Assembly: GCA_949300375.1 (NCBI GenBank)
Contig: CASGEB010000011.1
Location: 25,403-65,410 of the forward strand
Length of the DNA: 40,008 nt
Origin: an uncultured Pseudomonadota bacterium
GTDB lineage: Bacteria; Pseudomonadota; Alphaproteobacteria; RF32; CAG-239
Reading direction: 5' to 3'
Part shown: positions 1 through 9,264 of the stretch, one piece after another
How the letters are laid out: each line of letters opens with the position of its first letter
How positions within the stretch are numbered: the stretch's first letter is position 1
Position numbers and translations under genes: made by a program
Notes under the pieces: model-generated
Told to the model about the DNA's origin: nothing
The model's database searches: none
The model's input: the letters and a program-made list of their open reading frames with translations, nothing else

Positions 1-2
1 GA

Positions 3-1373
3 GAAAGTAAAGAGGAAATCGAATTTGCCGAGGGCGAGGTACAGCGTATTTGCCGTTTGTTCAGCGTAACGCCGGTTCGGGAAGGATGGGTTGCCCAGGC
101 GGCCTTTTTCAACCAGTTCCCGACTTATGAAACCTACCCGCGGACATACCGCTATTTATCACGGGTTGTTGCCTGTGCCGTTTGCTTTGACAAGCCTGCC
201 TCCGGTTTTGAAAAATCTGACTGGGGTCCCGGGCCGATTTCGATTTTCAAAACCACGTCGGGCTCTGCCTATCGTTTTCAGTTTCACGTTTCCGCTGAAG
301 AAGCTGCCGTTGCCCATTGCTGCATTATCGGGCCGACCGGACAAGGTAAAACAACCTTGCTGACTTTCTTGGCCGGGCAGGCCATGCGCCATCATGATTT
401 GAAAGTGTTCTTCTTTGACCGCTATCGCGGTGCCGAAATTTTCACCCGTGCCATTGGCGGCGCTTATGTTGGTTTTGACGGTGATGAGAAAAACGTTTCG
501 ATTAACCCGTTCGACTGTGCCAATACCCCGAACAATCGCGCTTTCCTGCGGCGCTGGATGCGTGCGATTACAATGGTTGATGATGCCCAGTCCGAAAAAG
601 AAATCGCCCGCGCCGTAACGACTGCTTTTGATTACTTAAAGCCGGAAGAACGCGTAATGAGCAACTTGTATAAAAGCTGTTTTTCTCCGACCGGCAATAT
701 GCGCCGCGAGTTGTATAAATGGGTCAATCCCGAGCAGTACGGCGAAATTTTCAACGCCGCGGAAGACAGTCTGGATTTGAAATCCAAACGCTTTATGGCT
801 TTTGACTTTACCCATATTTTTGAAGACGAAATTCTTGCCCCGGCAGTTATCAGCTATGTTATGCACCGTATTCAGGGCGAAACCGGCGAAACCGGCGTTC
901 CGTCGCTGATTATGATTGATGAAACGGCGCCGATGTTAAAACACCCGATGTTTAAAGACTACTTTATCATCGGTCTGCAGGAAGGCCGTAAAAAACGCCA
1001 GGCCTACCTTTGTGCGTTTCAGCAGCCGAACATCATTGACAAGCTCGGTCTGGGAGAGGTTGTTCGCGGTCAGTGCCAGACGGTTATTTTCTTCCGCAAC
1101 CCGCAGGCAATGCCGGAAGATTATGCCAACTGGAACCTGACAAACAGCGAGATTGATTTTATCTTTGGCCGTTCTTACCGCGATTTTCCCTATGCCATTC
1201 TGCTTTCCCGTCCGTCAACTGGTGAATCTGTCATTTTGGACGTGGACTTGAGCGGTCTCGGTCCGTATTTGAAACTGTACAACTCCAGCCGCAAGAACGT
1301 TTTGCTGGTTCAGGATCTGATTCAGCAGTACGGTGAAGAGAATTTTGTTACAAAATATTTAAATATTGGCTGA
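3..1373 (+). CDS. virB4: VirB4-family T4SS ATPase, C-terminal part (5' end outside window)
   Basis: The reading frame is open to the left edge, so this is the C-terminal ~456 residues of a protein normally near 800 aa; the TTG at 57 is only an internal codon. A Walker A motif GPTGQGKTT lies at 330-356 and a Walker B-type strand LIMIDET near 906-926, followed by the QEGRKKRQAYLCAFQQP segment typical of VirB4/TraC ATPases, where an R/K-rich helix precedes a Q-containing sensor. VirB4 is the cytoplasmic/inner-membrane hexameric ATPase that energises assembly and substrate transfer. It is the first of a co-oriented run of T4SS genes. A likely promoter sits between it and the next gene, so the downstream genes need not depend on its transcript. 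The family call is secure; the N-terminal half cannot be judged. Confidence 0.93.
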   Translation, partial: ESKEEIEFAEGEVQRICRLFSVTPVREGWVAQAAFFNQFPTYETYPRTYRYLSRVVACAVCFDKPASGFEKSDWGPGPISIFKTTSGSAYRFQFHVSAEEAAVAHCCIIGPTGQGKTTLLTFLAGQAMRHHDLKVFFFDRYRGAEIFTRAIGGAYVGFDGDEKNVSINPFDCANTPNNRAFLRRWMRAITMVDDAQSEKEIARAVTTAFDYLKPEERVMSNLYKSCFSPTGNMRRELYKWVNPEQYGEIFNAAEDSLDLKSKRFMAFDFTHIFEDEILAPAVISYVMHRIQGETGETGVPSLIMIDETAPMLKHPMFKDYFIIGLQEGRKKRQAYLCAFQQPNIIDKLGLGEVVRGQCQTVIFFRNPQAMPEDYANWNLTNSEIDFIFGRSYRDFPYAILLSRPSTGESVILDVDLSGLGPYLKLYNSSRKNVLLVQDLIQQYGEENFVTKYLNIG

Positions 1374-1390
1374 TTTAGACATTATTAATT

Positions 1391-1441
1391 TTTGTTATAG
1401 TAATTTGTATGCTATACTAAAAGTATAAGGCTTAAAGGAGG
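1391..1441 (+). promoter_or_regulatory. Probable promoter and strong RBS ahead of the VirB5-like cluster
   Basis: The 75-bp gap after virB4 is AT-rich and holds an extended -10 element, TGCTATACT, with the hexamer TATACT at 1413-1418. A weak -35 such as TTTGTT lies 16 bp upstream. A short inverted repeat, ATACT-AAA-AGTAT, follows at about 1414-1426. The ribosome binding site AAAGGAGG lies at 1434-1441, 7 bases before the ATG at 1449. The promoter is inferred from sequence only. Confidence 0.45.
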
Positions 1442-1448
1442 GCGTATC

Positions 1449-1748
1449 ATGAAAAAGGTAAAAACTGCTGCGTTTGCGCTGATGCTGGCAATAGCGTTCA
1501 GTATCTCTGCTGCCCGAAAATCTTATGCTTATGTTATTCCAATTCCTGTAACCGATGCCATGACGTTGGCGCAAAATATTACGAATGACATCAAATTGGT
1601 GTTGGAAGCCAAATTTGTTGCGGAAACCATGCGCCTTTCCGGTCGTTTGAACAGCACGCTCGGCAATTCGCCGTTTGACCCGCATAAAATTTTTGAAGAC
1701 GGGTATATTAGCAAAGGCGAAGACGAAGGCGTATACGGGGAGGATTAG
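1449..1748 (+). CDS. Small exported VirB5/TrbJ-like protein (N-terminal module only)
   Basis: 99 aa with a clear Sec signal peptide (basic MKKVK, then a hydrophobic stretch to about residue 28). The mature start IPIPVTDAMTLAQNI has the V-x-D...LA-x-NI pattern often seen at the mature N-terminus of VirB5/TrbJ periplasmic proteins. It aligns with the start of the next protein: IPV-D--TL, KF, M, and the ending NST-G. It therefore looks like a paralogue reduced to the N-terminal module, with a short acidic tail (GEDEGVYGED). There is no second hydrophobic segment, so it does not fit a VirB2 pilin. The start is fixed by AAAGGAGG 7 bases upstream. Only 10 bp separate it from the next gene, so they are co-transcribed. 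Membership of the VirB5/TrbJ group is inference from a short motif. Confidence 0.72.
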   Translation: MKKVKTAAFALMLAIAFSISAARKSYAYVIPIPVTDAMTLAQNITNDIKLVLEAKFVAETMRLSGRLNSTLGNSPFDPHKIFEDGYISKGEDEGVYGED

Positions 1749-1758
1749 GAGGTGCAAA

Positions 1759-3189
1759 ATGGCGATATTTAAGAAACTGACAATCCAAACCCTGTGGGCC
1801 GTTTTGTTTCTGACCGCATCGGCAGTGCCTTCGCGGGCGCTGATACCGGTACTCGACAAAGGAACCCTGATGCAGTGCCTGGCCAATAACATTCAGGTTA
1901 TTGTCGAATCAAAATTCATTGTCAATATTATGAATACCGAAGGCAGCATTAACAGCACGATGGGTACGGCTAAATCCAATTTTTTCAATTTCCTCAATAC
2001 CGGAAGCCACAGCGGCGACGGCAATGCCGAGAACGGCGAATATGACCAGGATTACGATCATTTGCCGGACAACAAAGAGCCGGGTGCCGACGATGCCAAA
2101 ATGAACCTGATTGATGACCTCGGCGCCTCTTTGGATTCCCGCAATGCTCCCGTCCAGCTGGCCGCATTGAGCGGTTTTGCCTCTGTTTCGGGGAGTGTCA
2201 GTATTGCTTCGGCCAAAGCTGTGGATGATAGCTACAGCGGCGACTATTCTACCGAAGAAGGGGAGAAATTTATTTTTCCTGATGCGCTGGCTGATTATTG
2301 CAAGATTAATGTCGATGACATAGATACTCTGGATGAAAAAGTTACCATGATAGAATGTCTGAAAAAGCGTTTTCGCTTTCAGATAAGCCCGAACCAGTCA
2401 GATCAAAAAGAAGCCAGGAACATCTACTATAAGTCAGTAATGGAAGAAGCCTATGCCAACATTGCCGAAGCATTGGTTGCCCGCAATTTTGCTGCTTATT
2501 ATGAAAAAGAGATTTTAAAACCTTTATCCAAAAAAGCCCTTAAAGCGACAACAGAACGTGATGATTATGCCACGTCTATGATTATGAACAAAGAAATCGC
2601 GCGGATTCTCAATAAATTATACAATGTCTATGCTATGCAGGTTTCTTATAATATGTTTGCCGACTATGGCAATTTTGAGCCTATTCAGGAAGAGCTGGAA
2701 GACAAACCCGAAGATCCAAACCCGGCAGGAACCATTGATAAAACAATCATTTTGCCGCGTTCTCTGTCGGAATATTGTGGTTTGGATGCTGAAACCGCCG
2801 GCAAAATAGAAAACAAAGGCCAGATTACCGAATGTTTGAAGTCTTTGATTGCCTTGCGTGAAATGGAGGATCAGGCATCCAAGCATGAAGCTCGTGAAAT
2901 CTTTCTAAAATCGCTTATGCAGCAGAATTATGCCTTTTTTGCCGAAGCTCTGTTGGCACGGCTTTATTCTATAGATTATGAGAAAAATGTTTTGCAGCCG
3001 CTGGAGGCTCGTGCGATTGAGTCTTCTACTGTAAAAGTAGATTATGATACGGTATTGAATGCCAATAAGGAAATAGCCAATATGCTGTCGCGGATTATGA
3101 ATGTTTATGCGATGAAGGTTGCCAATGACGCGTTCCAGTATTATGGCGAATATGAGATTATTCGTGAACAACTGCTGGAAATTGATTAG
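1759..3189 (+). CDS. Exported VirB5/TrbJ-like protein with an internal duplication
   Basis: 476 aa. I start at ATG 1759, preceded by AGGAGGTG, rather than at an in-frame codon at 1675 that lies inside the previous gene; from 1759 a signal peptide (hydrophobic residues ~10-25, cleavage near SRA) is exposed. The mature N-terminus IPVLDKGTLMQCLANNI is the VirB5/TrbJ-like module. An acidic linker follows at about residues 80-170. Then a ~143-residue helical domain occurs twice, at about 171-313 and 329-474. Both copies keep ALxEYC/LADYC, the motif TECLK or IECLK, EAR-I, FAEAL/IAEALVAR, YEK-L-PL, NKEIA-L and NVYAM. Such proteins are usually periplasmic or pilus-associated factors that help pilus or channel assembly. 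Function here is inferred; the duplication and export signal are seen directly. Confidence 0.78.
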   Translation: MAIFKKLTIQTLWAVLFLTASAVPSRALIPVLDKGTLMQCLANNIQVIVESKFIVNIMNTEGSINSTMGTAKSNFFNFLNTGSHSGDGNAENGEYDQDYDHLPDNKEPGADDAKMNLIDDLGASLDSRNAPVQLAALSGFASVSGSVSIASAKAVDDSYSGDYSTEEGEKFIFPDALADYCKINVDDIDTLDEKVTMIECLKKRFRFQISPNQSDQKEARNIYYKSVMEEAYANIAEALVARNFAAYYEKEILKPLSKKALKATTERDDYATSMIMNKEIARILNKLYNVYAMQVSYNMFADYGNFEPIQEELEDKPEDPNPAGTIDKTIILPRSLSEYCGLDAETAGKIENKGQITECLKSLIALREMEDQASKHEAREIFLKSLMQQNYAFFAEALLARLYSIDYEKNVLQPLEARAIESSTVKVDYDTVLNANKEIANMLSRIMNVYAMKVANDAFQYYGEYEIIREQLLEID

Positions 3190-3198
3190 GAGGCGGCC

Positions 3199-3912
3199 AT
3201 GAAAAAACAGCTATACATCATTCCGTTAATATGCGGTTTCATACTGTTCTCTGTGCGGCCGGCTTTTTCGGGTCTTCCGGTGTCCGACGCGTTGACGAAG
3301 GCTGAAGATATAATAGAAAAAGTAACAGAAGTTTTGAAGACGGCGGAAGAAAAAGTTTCCGATGCGGAATCTGCATTGAGAGATTCAAAAATCGGCGAAT
3401 TTGGCAACAAAGCGCTCAATGGTTATAATTATATAAACGACAGACTGACTTTGGGCAGAAATCTTCTGGCCGGCGATTTAAAACAGGCGCCGCTTGACGT
3501 TCCGGCATATCTTAAAGGAAAAACCAATGATGTAGATGCGGCGGAGGCGGCCATTAAGACAGAATACATTGCAAAATACGGTTCCGGGGACGATACGGTA
3601 AAATCAAAATATCAAAAACGCCAGGATATGGAAGTTCAGCACAATAACATTGCCTCAATTTATGCCAAAGCATATACGCTGCGCTACCATTTAAAAAAGG
3701 CGCGTCAGGAACAAGGCGACCCGCAGGTGGATTTGAAAGACAGCCGGGCGTTGATACAGGCCGGCCGCGCTTATGCCGAAAATGTCAACCGCCGCCTGTT
3801 GGATATGATTGCAATGGAAATGGCTCTGATGGAGTTTGACAGCACGGAAGTCGTATATGCCAGCGATGCCCGTCGGAACGACTTGGCAACCATAGACGAG
3901 GAGGATGAATAA
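3199..3912 (+). CDS. Exported helical VirB5-like protein
   Basis: 237 aa, about the size of classical VirB5. A signal peptide covers residues 1-25 (MKKQLYIIPLICGFILFSV, cleavage near AFS), and the mature start GLPVSDALTKAEDIIEKV matches the VirB5/TrbJ-like pattern of its neighbours. The remainder is almost entirely predicted helix, including a Lys/Glu-rich coiled-coil-like segment at about 30-60. Its C-terminal half (RQDMEVQHNNIASIYAKAY, then AYAENVNRRLLDMIAMEMAL) resembles the repeated domain of the preceding protein and the C-terminus of the next. The start is set by AGGAGG 7 bases upstream. It overlaps the following gene by one base (TAATG), implying translational coupling. VirB5 is the best family guess because of size, export and locus, but the identity is not certain. 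Confidence 0.74.
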   Translation: MKKQLYIIPLICGFILFSVRPAFSGLPVSDALTKAEDIIEKVTEVLKTAEEKVSDAESALRDSKIGEFGNKALNGYNYINDRLTLGRNLLAGDLKQAPLDVPAYLKGKTNDVDAAEAAIKTEYIAKYGSGDDTVKSKYQKRQDMEVQHNNIASIYAKAYTLRYHLKKARQEQGDPQVDLKDSRALIQAGRAYAENVNRRLLDMIAMEMALMEFDSTEVVYASDARRNDLATIDEEDE

Positions 3913-5057
3913 TGAGCAAATTGATAAAAAATATAAGCTTTCTCCTCGGCCTGTCCGTTTGCTATAATATTTCTCCCGCCAATGCTTTCTTTACCATTGA
4001 CGTGGCAGAAATGGGCGGTCGTCTGAGTACGGTAGTGGGAGATATTCTGCGTCAGGCGCAAAAGGATCTGGATACCAACGAGCAGGATATTTTTAACGAA
4101 CTGATTGGCGAAGGAAACAAAGAAGCCAAAGAAATTTTGGGAAAAATCAAAGACTGGAAGACCGAATATGCCGAAAAGGTCTTAGAATTAGGCGGCAATA
4201 GTGATGTTTATGCCGATTCGTCAATGTCTTCCTCGCGGTTAAAAGCTGTTGAAAGCCAAATATCAAAGCTGATTGCTCAAAAAGCTCAGGTCAGTGAAGA
4301 AAACGATGAAGTCTTTAAAATAAAGCAATCAGAAATAAACGGAAAAATTTCAGCGCTGCAGCAGAATATGGCCGATGCGCAACGAGAACTGGATGCAACG
4401 CCGTCCGATGATATTGCCACGGCTCTGGAACTTGAAAATTATATTAGCGAAGCTCAGGCGGAGATTGACTCATATCAGCAGGATCTGACGGATTTGGCTG
4501 CCGAGTTTGACGTAAGCTCGGAACTCAATGCCATTCAGACGCAGCTTGACGCATTAAATGCCGAAAAGCTCAGGCTTCAGGATCTGTTAAAAGATAAAAT
4601 TAATGAAATTTTGAAAAACGCAATCAATCTGGATGACCCGAGTGAGGCTTTATCTGCAGCCAAAGCCCAAAACTATACGACGGAAGAGGTGGCGGAAAAA
4701 GTAAAAGAAGTGAGAAAGCAGCGCTTTATTGAACGCCGGAATGCCGTAACATCGACCTATGCCGAAGCTGTCCAGCTGAAATACCGGATGTATAAGGAAC
4801 CGGATATATTTAAGGATTTCTCTGATACTGCCGGACAGATGGAAACTTTGGCCGGACAGGTTGGTATGGATACGCAGATGAAGATAAAAATTATCGAACT
4901 TCTGATGCAATATGCCAATATTATGGTCAATGATTTGCGGGAATACACCGGCCACGAATACGGCGAGAGACGCTTTTACACAATGCGCCAGCCGGAAAAC
5001 GACCTGATTAACTTTAACCTTGACGATTATGTCATGCGCGATAAAGAAGATATTTAA
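3912..5057 (+). CDS. Exported coiled-coil VirB5-like protein
   Basis: 381 aa. The N-terminal signal peptide ends near ANA at about residue 25, and the mature protein begins FFTIDVAEMGGRLSTVVGDI, a looser version of the neighbouring N-terminal module. Residues ~100-230 are a long Lys/Glu/Gln/Leu-rich coiled coil (for example ISKLIAQKAQVSEENDEVFK and LNAIQTQLDALNAEKLRLQD). The C-terminal part (ERRNAVTSTYAEAVQLKYRM, then IKIIELLMQYANIMVNDLRE) matches the core of its paralogues. It is coupled to the upstream gene by TAATG and followed after 11 bp by the next gene. A periplasmic or extracellular role in the T4SS is inferred from export and context. The coiled coil suggests a rod-like or oligomeric protein. 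Confidence 0.74.
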   Translation: MSKLIKNISFLLGLSVCYNISPANAFFTIDVAEMGGRLSTVVGDILRQAQKDLDTNEQDIFNELIGEGNKEAKEILGKIKDWKTEYAEKVLELGGNSDVYADSSMSSSRLKAVESQISKLIAQKAQVSEENDEVFKIKQSEINGKISALQQNMADAQRELDATPSDDIATALELENYISEAQAEIDSYQQDLTDLAAEFDVSSELNAIQTQLDALNAEKLRLQDLLKDKINEILKNAINLDDPSEALSAAKAQNYTTEEVAEKVKEVRKQRFIERRNAVTSTYAEAVQLKYRMYKEPDIFKDFSDTAGQMETLAGQVGMDTQMKIKIIELLMQYANIMVNDLREYTGHEYGERRFYTMRQPENDLINFNLDDYVMRDKEDI

Positions 5058-5068
5058 AGGAGGCAGCC

Positions 5069-8000
5069 ATGAAAAAACTTCAAAACACGTCTCGGACAAA
5101 TATTTTATTTGCGGCTGTCTTCAGTGCGTCGCTTCTGTTCAGCAGCAGTGCCGATGCCTTTTTCGGTCTTCTTTTCGGCGGTCCGGTTTTTGAGCCGACG
5201 TCCACGGCGTCGGAATTGGCCAAAAATATTTCAACAGCCGTAACCCAAGTGCGCTCAGCCATCAACCGGGCCAAACAGGAAATCGGCAATGCCCGTTCGG
5301 CGCTCAGCCTGAATTTTAACTCAGCGTTTGGTCTGAGGTTGGATAATAAGCCGATTGCCGGAGCTAAAGTTCTGGAAGAACCGTCGGTAGACCCGTTAAA
5401 TGAATCCGAAGTCAAACAGTATGTCTATAAACTGTTTCTGACATATCCGAGCCATGAAATTCCTGTTCAGGCCAAATATCGCAAAATGGCGCAGGATTTT
5501 TATGATGACAGTGTTCTGGAAGCCTATTCCGCCGCCCGTGAGATTGAGAGATATCTCTCTAATGATGTCGCGGCCAAATTTGCCGAACTGCAGTCCCGTC
5601 TGCATGAAAGCGGCGGCGACGGCGCCTCCTCGCCGGAAGCTTTGAATGAGGCTCTTTATAACAATTACTTGGCTTTTCAGACCATAGATACGATTGCGCG
5701 GGTATTGCAGGAAACAACGGCAATCAAATCCCAGCTCAGGGCGGCCAGAGCCATCAGCGATGTTGTCGAACCGCTTGAATATCCTGCGCCTGATCAGGAA
5801 TTGCAGGGAGCAGCTCTCAAAAATGATAATTTGCCGAAGCTGGCTTTGAACGGAGAATTTTCAATCTCGGGGCATGAGGTCGTTGCCGGTGCCGCAGCTC
5901 ATATTGTCAAAAAGCCGGAGACCCTTCCTGCTCAGGTAACTCTGACAAATGGTACGGTGATTACGGATATCAATGAAAATACCGCTGTCGAAGTAAATGT
6001 TGAAACCAAAAAAGTCAATCCTTATTGTACAGGGGAAGGCTGCGAAACTTATGAATATAACGAAGACGAGGATATGTATAAACCGTTTGAGGGCTATTCG
6101 ACCATAGCTCCGGGCGGAACTGTCTCGTTTTCTCAAAGTGATGACCCGACCTTGGAACATCCGTTTTATGACGCCAGATATAAAATGAACGAAACGGAAC
6201 GTATGCAGTTTATTTATGACAAAATTACGACCGCGCTGGATGTACATAATCTGATAAAAAAAATCCGGCAGGCCAAAGATGACATTGAAAGCTACAAAAG
6301 AGCCGTTGCTCTGCATGAAAAATCTCTGCGGATGCTCCGTTTGGTTGATAAATGCGCCGTAACAATGCTGTCTAACAATTTTTCCGATGCATCGTCTGTT
6401 TGGTGCGGGCAAAACAGTTGTGATAATGTCATTTCTGATTACAACTATTGTCCGGCGCTGAATCTTATAGATTTGTCGGCCAACAGCGAAGAAGACTGCA
6501 GCAATGATGTTTCTGCCGACTATGCCGCCCGCAGCGGTGTTTCCGGCTGGGCCGTCGACCAATATGATTTGGGGCGGGCAGCCTTAAGCGGAAATTTTGA
6601 TGTCAAAGAAATCGCTCCGGCGCCGACGGAAGACGATATCCATGTTAAAGACATAGAAAATGTTGAAAAAGAAGCGATTCCTTATGCTGAAAATGTTTCG
6701 GGCAAAGTTTTGGATGAAAATGCACAGTATGAAGCCGAAGCCCGCAAAATGCAGCTTTTGCCATGGGAAATTGGTGCGATTGCCGCCAAAACCTTGGCGG
6801 AAAGTCCGGAAACCTGGGGAACATTGTCCAATCCTTATCCGGTTTGGAATGACCAGAAAAACTTTTACAGCCAGTATTTGGATGGAAAATACATCAATCT
6901 TCCTCAATATTTGCAGTTTATCGGCCAGGAGCATATTTTTGAGTTGGCGTTGCCTGTAGCCAATGTTGCCGCGTTTATCTCAGAAGTAAAAGCAGCAAAA
7001 GCGGCTTTGGAAAGCGCCATTGACCGGGTTAATGCCAATAAGCTTATGACTGAGGAAGAAAAAGCGGCGGAAATTAAGCGGCTTAAAGAAGAAACAGACA
7101 AAAAAATCGCCCAGTTGGAAAAAGACAAGGCAACTAATGATGCCGCCATTCCGTCGGTTGTGGCATTATCTCGTGATGCCACCTATCCAAACCTCTGGGA
7201 GATGAATGCGGATGAAGACGGATTGCTTAACGGCGAGTTGAAATCGGCGTTCGGAATGTCTTTGCCGGTTAGCAGCGATTCGATAGTCAGCAAAACAATT
7301 CTGAATAAATTTAAGGAAGAAGAATTGCCGGAAATCCTGTCTTCCCGTGCTCTGGAATTAGGCAGCGGCGTTAGCTCGGCCGGCGGCTCGGGAGGAGTTT
7401 ACATTACTATGGGCAGGGTTGTCAGCGATGCCCAGACGCTGACCAGACAATTTATTTCGGATATGAAAGCCCAAATAAAAGCTTTGCGCGAAAGGATGTG
7501 TGCAATGGGCGACAGTCTGTACTATTCTGTCGGAACAGCGCCGTCAATGCATCAAAGTATGATGCAGGCTCTGGCAGCAATAGTTTATGAGGTTTCAGAT
7601 GCCGAACTCGGTGTTTCGGCCAGTATGAAACCGTGGGAGGCCACAATCAAAAAACTTGATATTTCGGAAGATTCAAAAACCTTTATCGGTGTCAAGCCTC
7701 TGACGGACAGAGAAGCCAAAGCTCCGCGTGCGCCGTTAAAAATGGGGTATCCGCCGGTACGCGAGATTTTCCATTTTGATGACTATGATTACGAAAACGC
7801 TGCGCCGGGAAGCCGCAAATCCTTTGTGGGCTATGGCGGAGAAATTCCGGAACTCTGGAAAGAAATTCTGGCAGACAAACCATTTGTCGAAAAAGACATT
7901 GATCTGACCAAAATTTTAGACAGCGGCGTCGGAACCAACACATTGCTGCGCGGCGGTATATTCCCTTGTAATATGACATCATCCTTTGTTGGTGATGAAG

Positions 8001-9256
8001 AGCAGTGTTATAAAGATACAATTTATAACGTTGAACACAAGCAGGAGTGCGGAGCTGCAGCGGCGGCCGGGGAAGATGTATCCCAATGCCTGAGAGATTT
8101 GCATTGCGGTAACGATTACTTTAACAATGCGGTTATCGGCGGATTGGACAACCGTACCAAGTCAACGGAACTTGTTTTTAACAATCTTGTTATTACAGAA
8201 GCCGATTATGCCGGCGGAGAAGTTAATCCTTGCATTAACTATTCGCTGAACATTACGGAAAGCGGGGAGCGTGCGGATTCCAGCAAATTGCTGTGGAAGA
8301 GCTGGCCGCTTTATCATGAAACCGTGGATGTCGGCTTTATGCCGGTTAAAGATAATTTTGATCCGACTTTGGGGCGCAGCGAATTGGGTATCTTTTTGCA
8401 AACGCCGGCATCGGGAAGCCTGAACCAGATTGTTTCCCTGGCAATGGAAGCTGCCGGAACAGAGAACTCGCTCAAGCAGACGCTAATGGTAAAAGCGTTA
8501 AATGAACTAATGTCAAAACATGCGGACGCGCTTGGAAATGATGCCAATACAGAAACGACGTTCCGCGAGGAAATGAAAAAAGTTTATGACGCTTTGATTG
8601 AGATTCTCGGCAAAGACGATGGCAATGAAGAAGCTATGCAGGATAGTGAAGATGCCCCGTCTTATGAAAAGCTTAAAAAAGTCCTTCTGGGCTATGCTCC
8701 TTTCCAGGAAAACCAGGTTGGCGGCTTTTTGGAGGCGGCGGATACCGAACGGAATTATCGGGAAAAACGCAAAGAACTGGAAAAAGCAATTCGTCAGCTC
8801 GAATTGGATTTGGCCGAAGCATTGAGCGATATTGGTTATCAGTTAACCAACGCATTCAGCCTGATTAATCCGGAAGATTATGACTTGTCGATGTCTTTGC
8901 TTGATGAGACGAAAAATGAGCTTGTAACAGAAATCGACACCCGGATTAAAAATGTAAAAGTCGGCAATAACAAGATTGTCAAATACCGTCTTCGTGAGTT
9001 CAATCGTATCTTGCTGGCGCTGACTAAAGATAAGGATGAACTGGTAACCATCGCGGAAGGCGTTGACAGCGGCCCGAATTTTGATGAAATTATCAAAATG
9101 GAAGAAGCCAATGAGGCCGTTCGGGAAGAATACCGTCAGGAAGAAGAAAACGCATTCAAAGATGCCATGAACGATTTGGGCAACATTTACTGCGCAAACT
9201 ATAACGAAGGTGCTTACGATAAAAATATGTGCCGCTTCCCGGTTTATCCGAGATAG
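5069..9256 (+). CDS. Giant exported VirB5-like protein, cysteine-containing, 1395 aa
   Basis: 1395 aa, roughly six times the usual VirB5 length. A signal peptide spans about residues 1-30 (ILFAAVFSASLLFSSSADAF), followed by PVFEPTSTASELAKNISTAV, the best VirB5/TrbJ-like mature N-terminus of the cluster. A helical core similar to the smaller paralogues lies at about 115-235. The middle contains cysteine clusters (CTGEGC near residue 315; a group of seven around 430-480; another group at ~970-1020; CANYNEGAYDKNMC at the end) that probably form periplasmic disulfides. Coiled-coil segments lie near 640-690 and 1230-1260. AAGGAGG stands 6 bases before ATG 5069. No enzymatic motif was recognised. 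It could be a tip or scaffold protein of the apparatus, but this is inference from export, size and position between the small VirB5-like genes and virB8. Confidence 0.78.
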   Translation: MKKLQNTSRTNILFAAVFSASLLFSSSADAFFGLLFGGPVFEPTSTASELAKNISTAVTQVRSAINRAKQEIGNARSALSLNFNSAFGLRLDNKPIAGAKVLEEPSVDPLNESEVKQYVYKLFLTYPSHEIPVQAKYRKMAQDFYDDSVLEAYSAAREIERYLSNDVAAKFAELQSRLHESGGDGASSPEALNEALYNNYLAFQTIDTIARVLQETTAIKSQLRAARAISDVVEPLEYPAPDQELQGAALKNDNLPKLALNGEFSISGHEVVAGAAAHIVKKPETLPAQVTLTNGTVITDINENTAVEVNVETKKVNPYCTGEGCETYEYNEDEDMYKPFEGYSTIAPGGTVSFSQSDDPTLEHPFYDARYKMNETERMQFIYDKITTALDVHNLIKKIRQAKDDIESYKRAVALHEKSLRMLRLVDKCAVTMLSNNFSDASSVWCGQNSCDNVISDYNYCPALNLIDLSANSEEDCSNDVSADYAARSGVSGWAVDQYDLGRAALSGNFDVKEIAPAPTEDDIHVKDIENVEKEAIPYAENVSGKVLDENAQYEAEARKMQLLPWEIGAIAAKTLAESPETWGTLSNPYPVWNDQKNFYSQYLDGKYINLPQYLQFIGQEHIFELALPVANVAAFISEVKAAKAALESAIDRVNANKLMTEEEKAAEIKRLKEETDKKIAQLEKDKATNDAAIPSVVALSRDATYPNLWEMNADEDGLLNGELKSAFGMSLPVSSDSIVSKTILNKFKEEELPEILSSRALELGSGVSSAGGSGGVYITMGRVVSDAQTLTRQFISDMKAQIKALRERMCAMGDSLYYSVGTAPSMHQSMMQALAAIVYEVSDAELGVSASMKPWEATIKKLDISEDSKTFIGVKPLTDREAKAPRAPLKMGYPPVREIFHFDDYDYENAAPGSRKSFVGYGGEIPELWKEILADKPFVEKDIDLTKILDSGVGTNTLLRGGIFPCNMTSSFVGDEEQCYKDTIYNVEHKQECGAAAAAGEDVSQCLRDLHCGNDYFNNAVIGGLDNRTKSTELVFNNLVITEADYAGGEVNPCINYSLNITESGERADSSKLLWKSWPLYHETVDVGFMPVKDNFDPTLGRSELGIFLQTPASGSLNQIVSLAMEAAGTENSLKQTLMVKALNELMSKHADALGNDANTETTFREEMKKVYDALIEILGKDDGNEEAMQDSEDAPSYEKLKKVLLGYAPFQENQVGGFLEAADTERNYREKRKELEKAIRQLELDLAEALSDIGYQLTNAFSLINPEDYDLSMSLLDETKNELVTEIDTRIKNVKVGNNKIVKYRLREFNRILLALTKDKDELVTIAEGVDSGPNFDEIIKMEEANEAVREEYRQEEENAFKDAMNDLGNIYCANYNEGAYDKNMCRFPVYPR

Positions 9257-9264
9257 GTGGAGAA

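Noticed and set aside
1449-1748. VirB2 pilin candidate
   Set aside because: After the signal peptide there is no pair of hydrophobic helices; the sequence matches the N-terminus of the next VirB5-like protein instead.
1675-1758. Upstream start for the 476-aa VirB5-like protein
   Set aside because: It overlaps the previous gene and would bury the signal peptide; ATG 1759 has AGGAGG immediately upstream.
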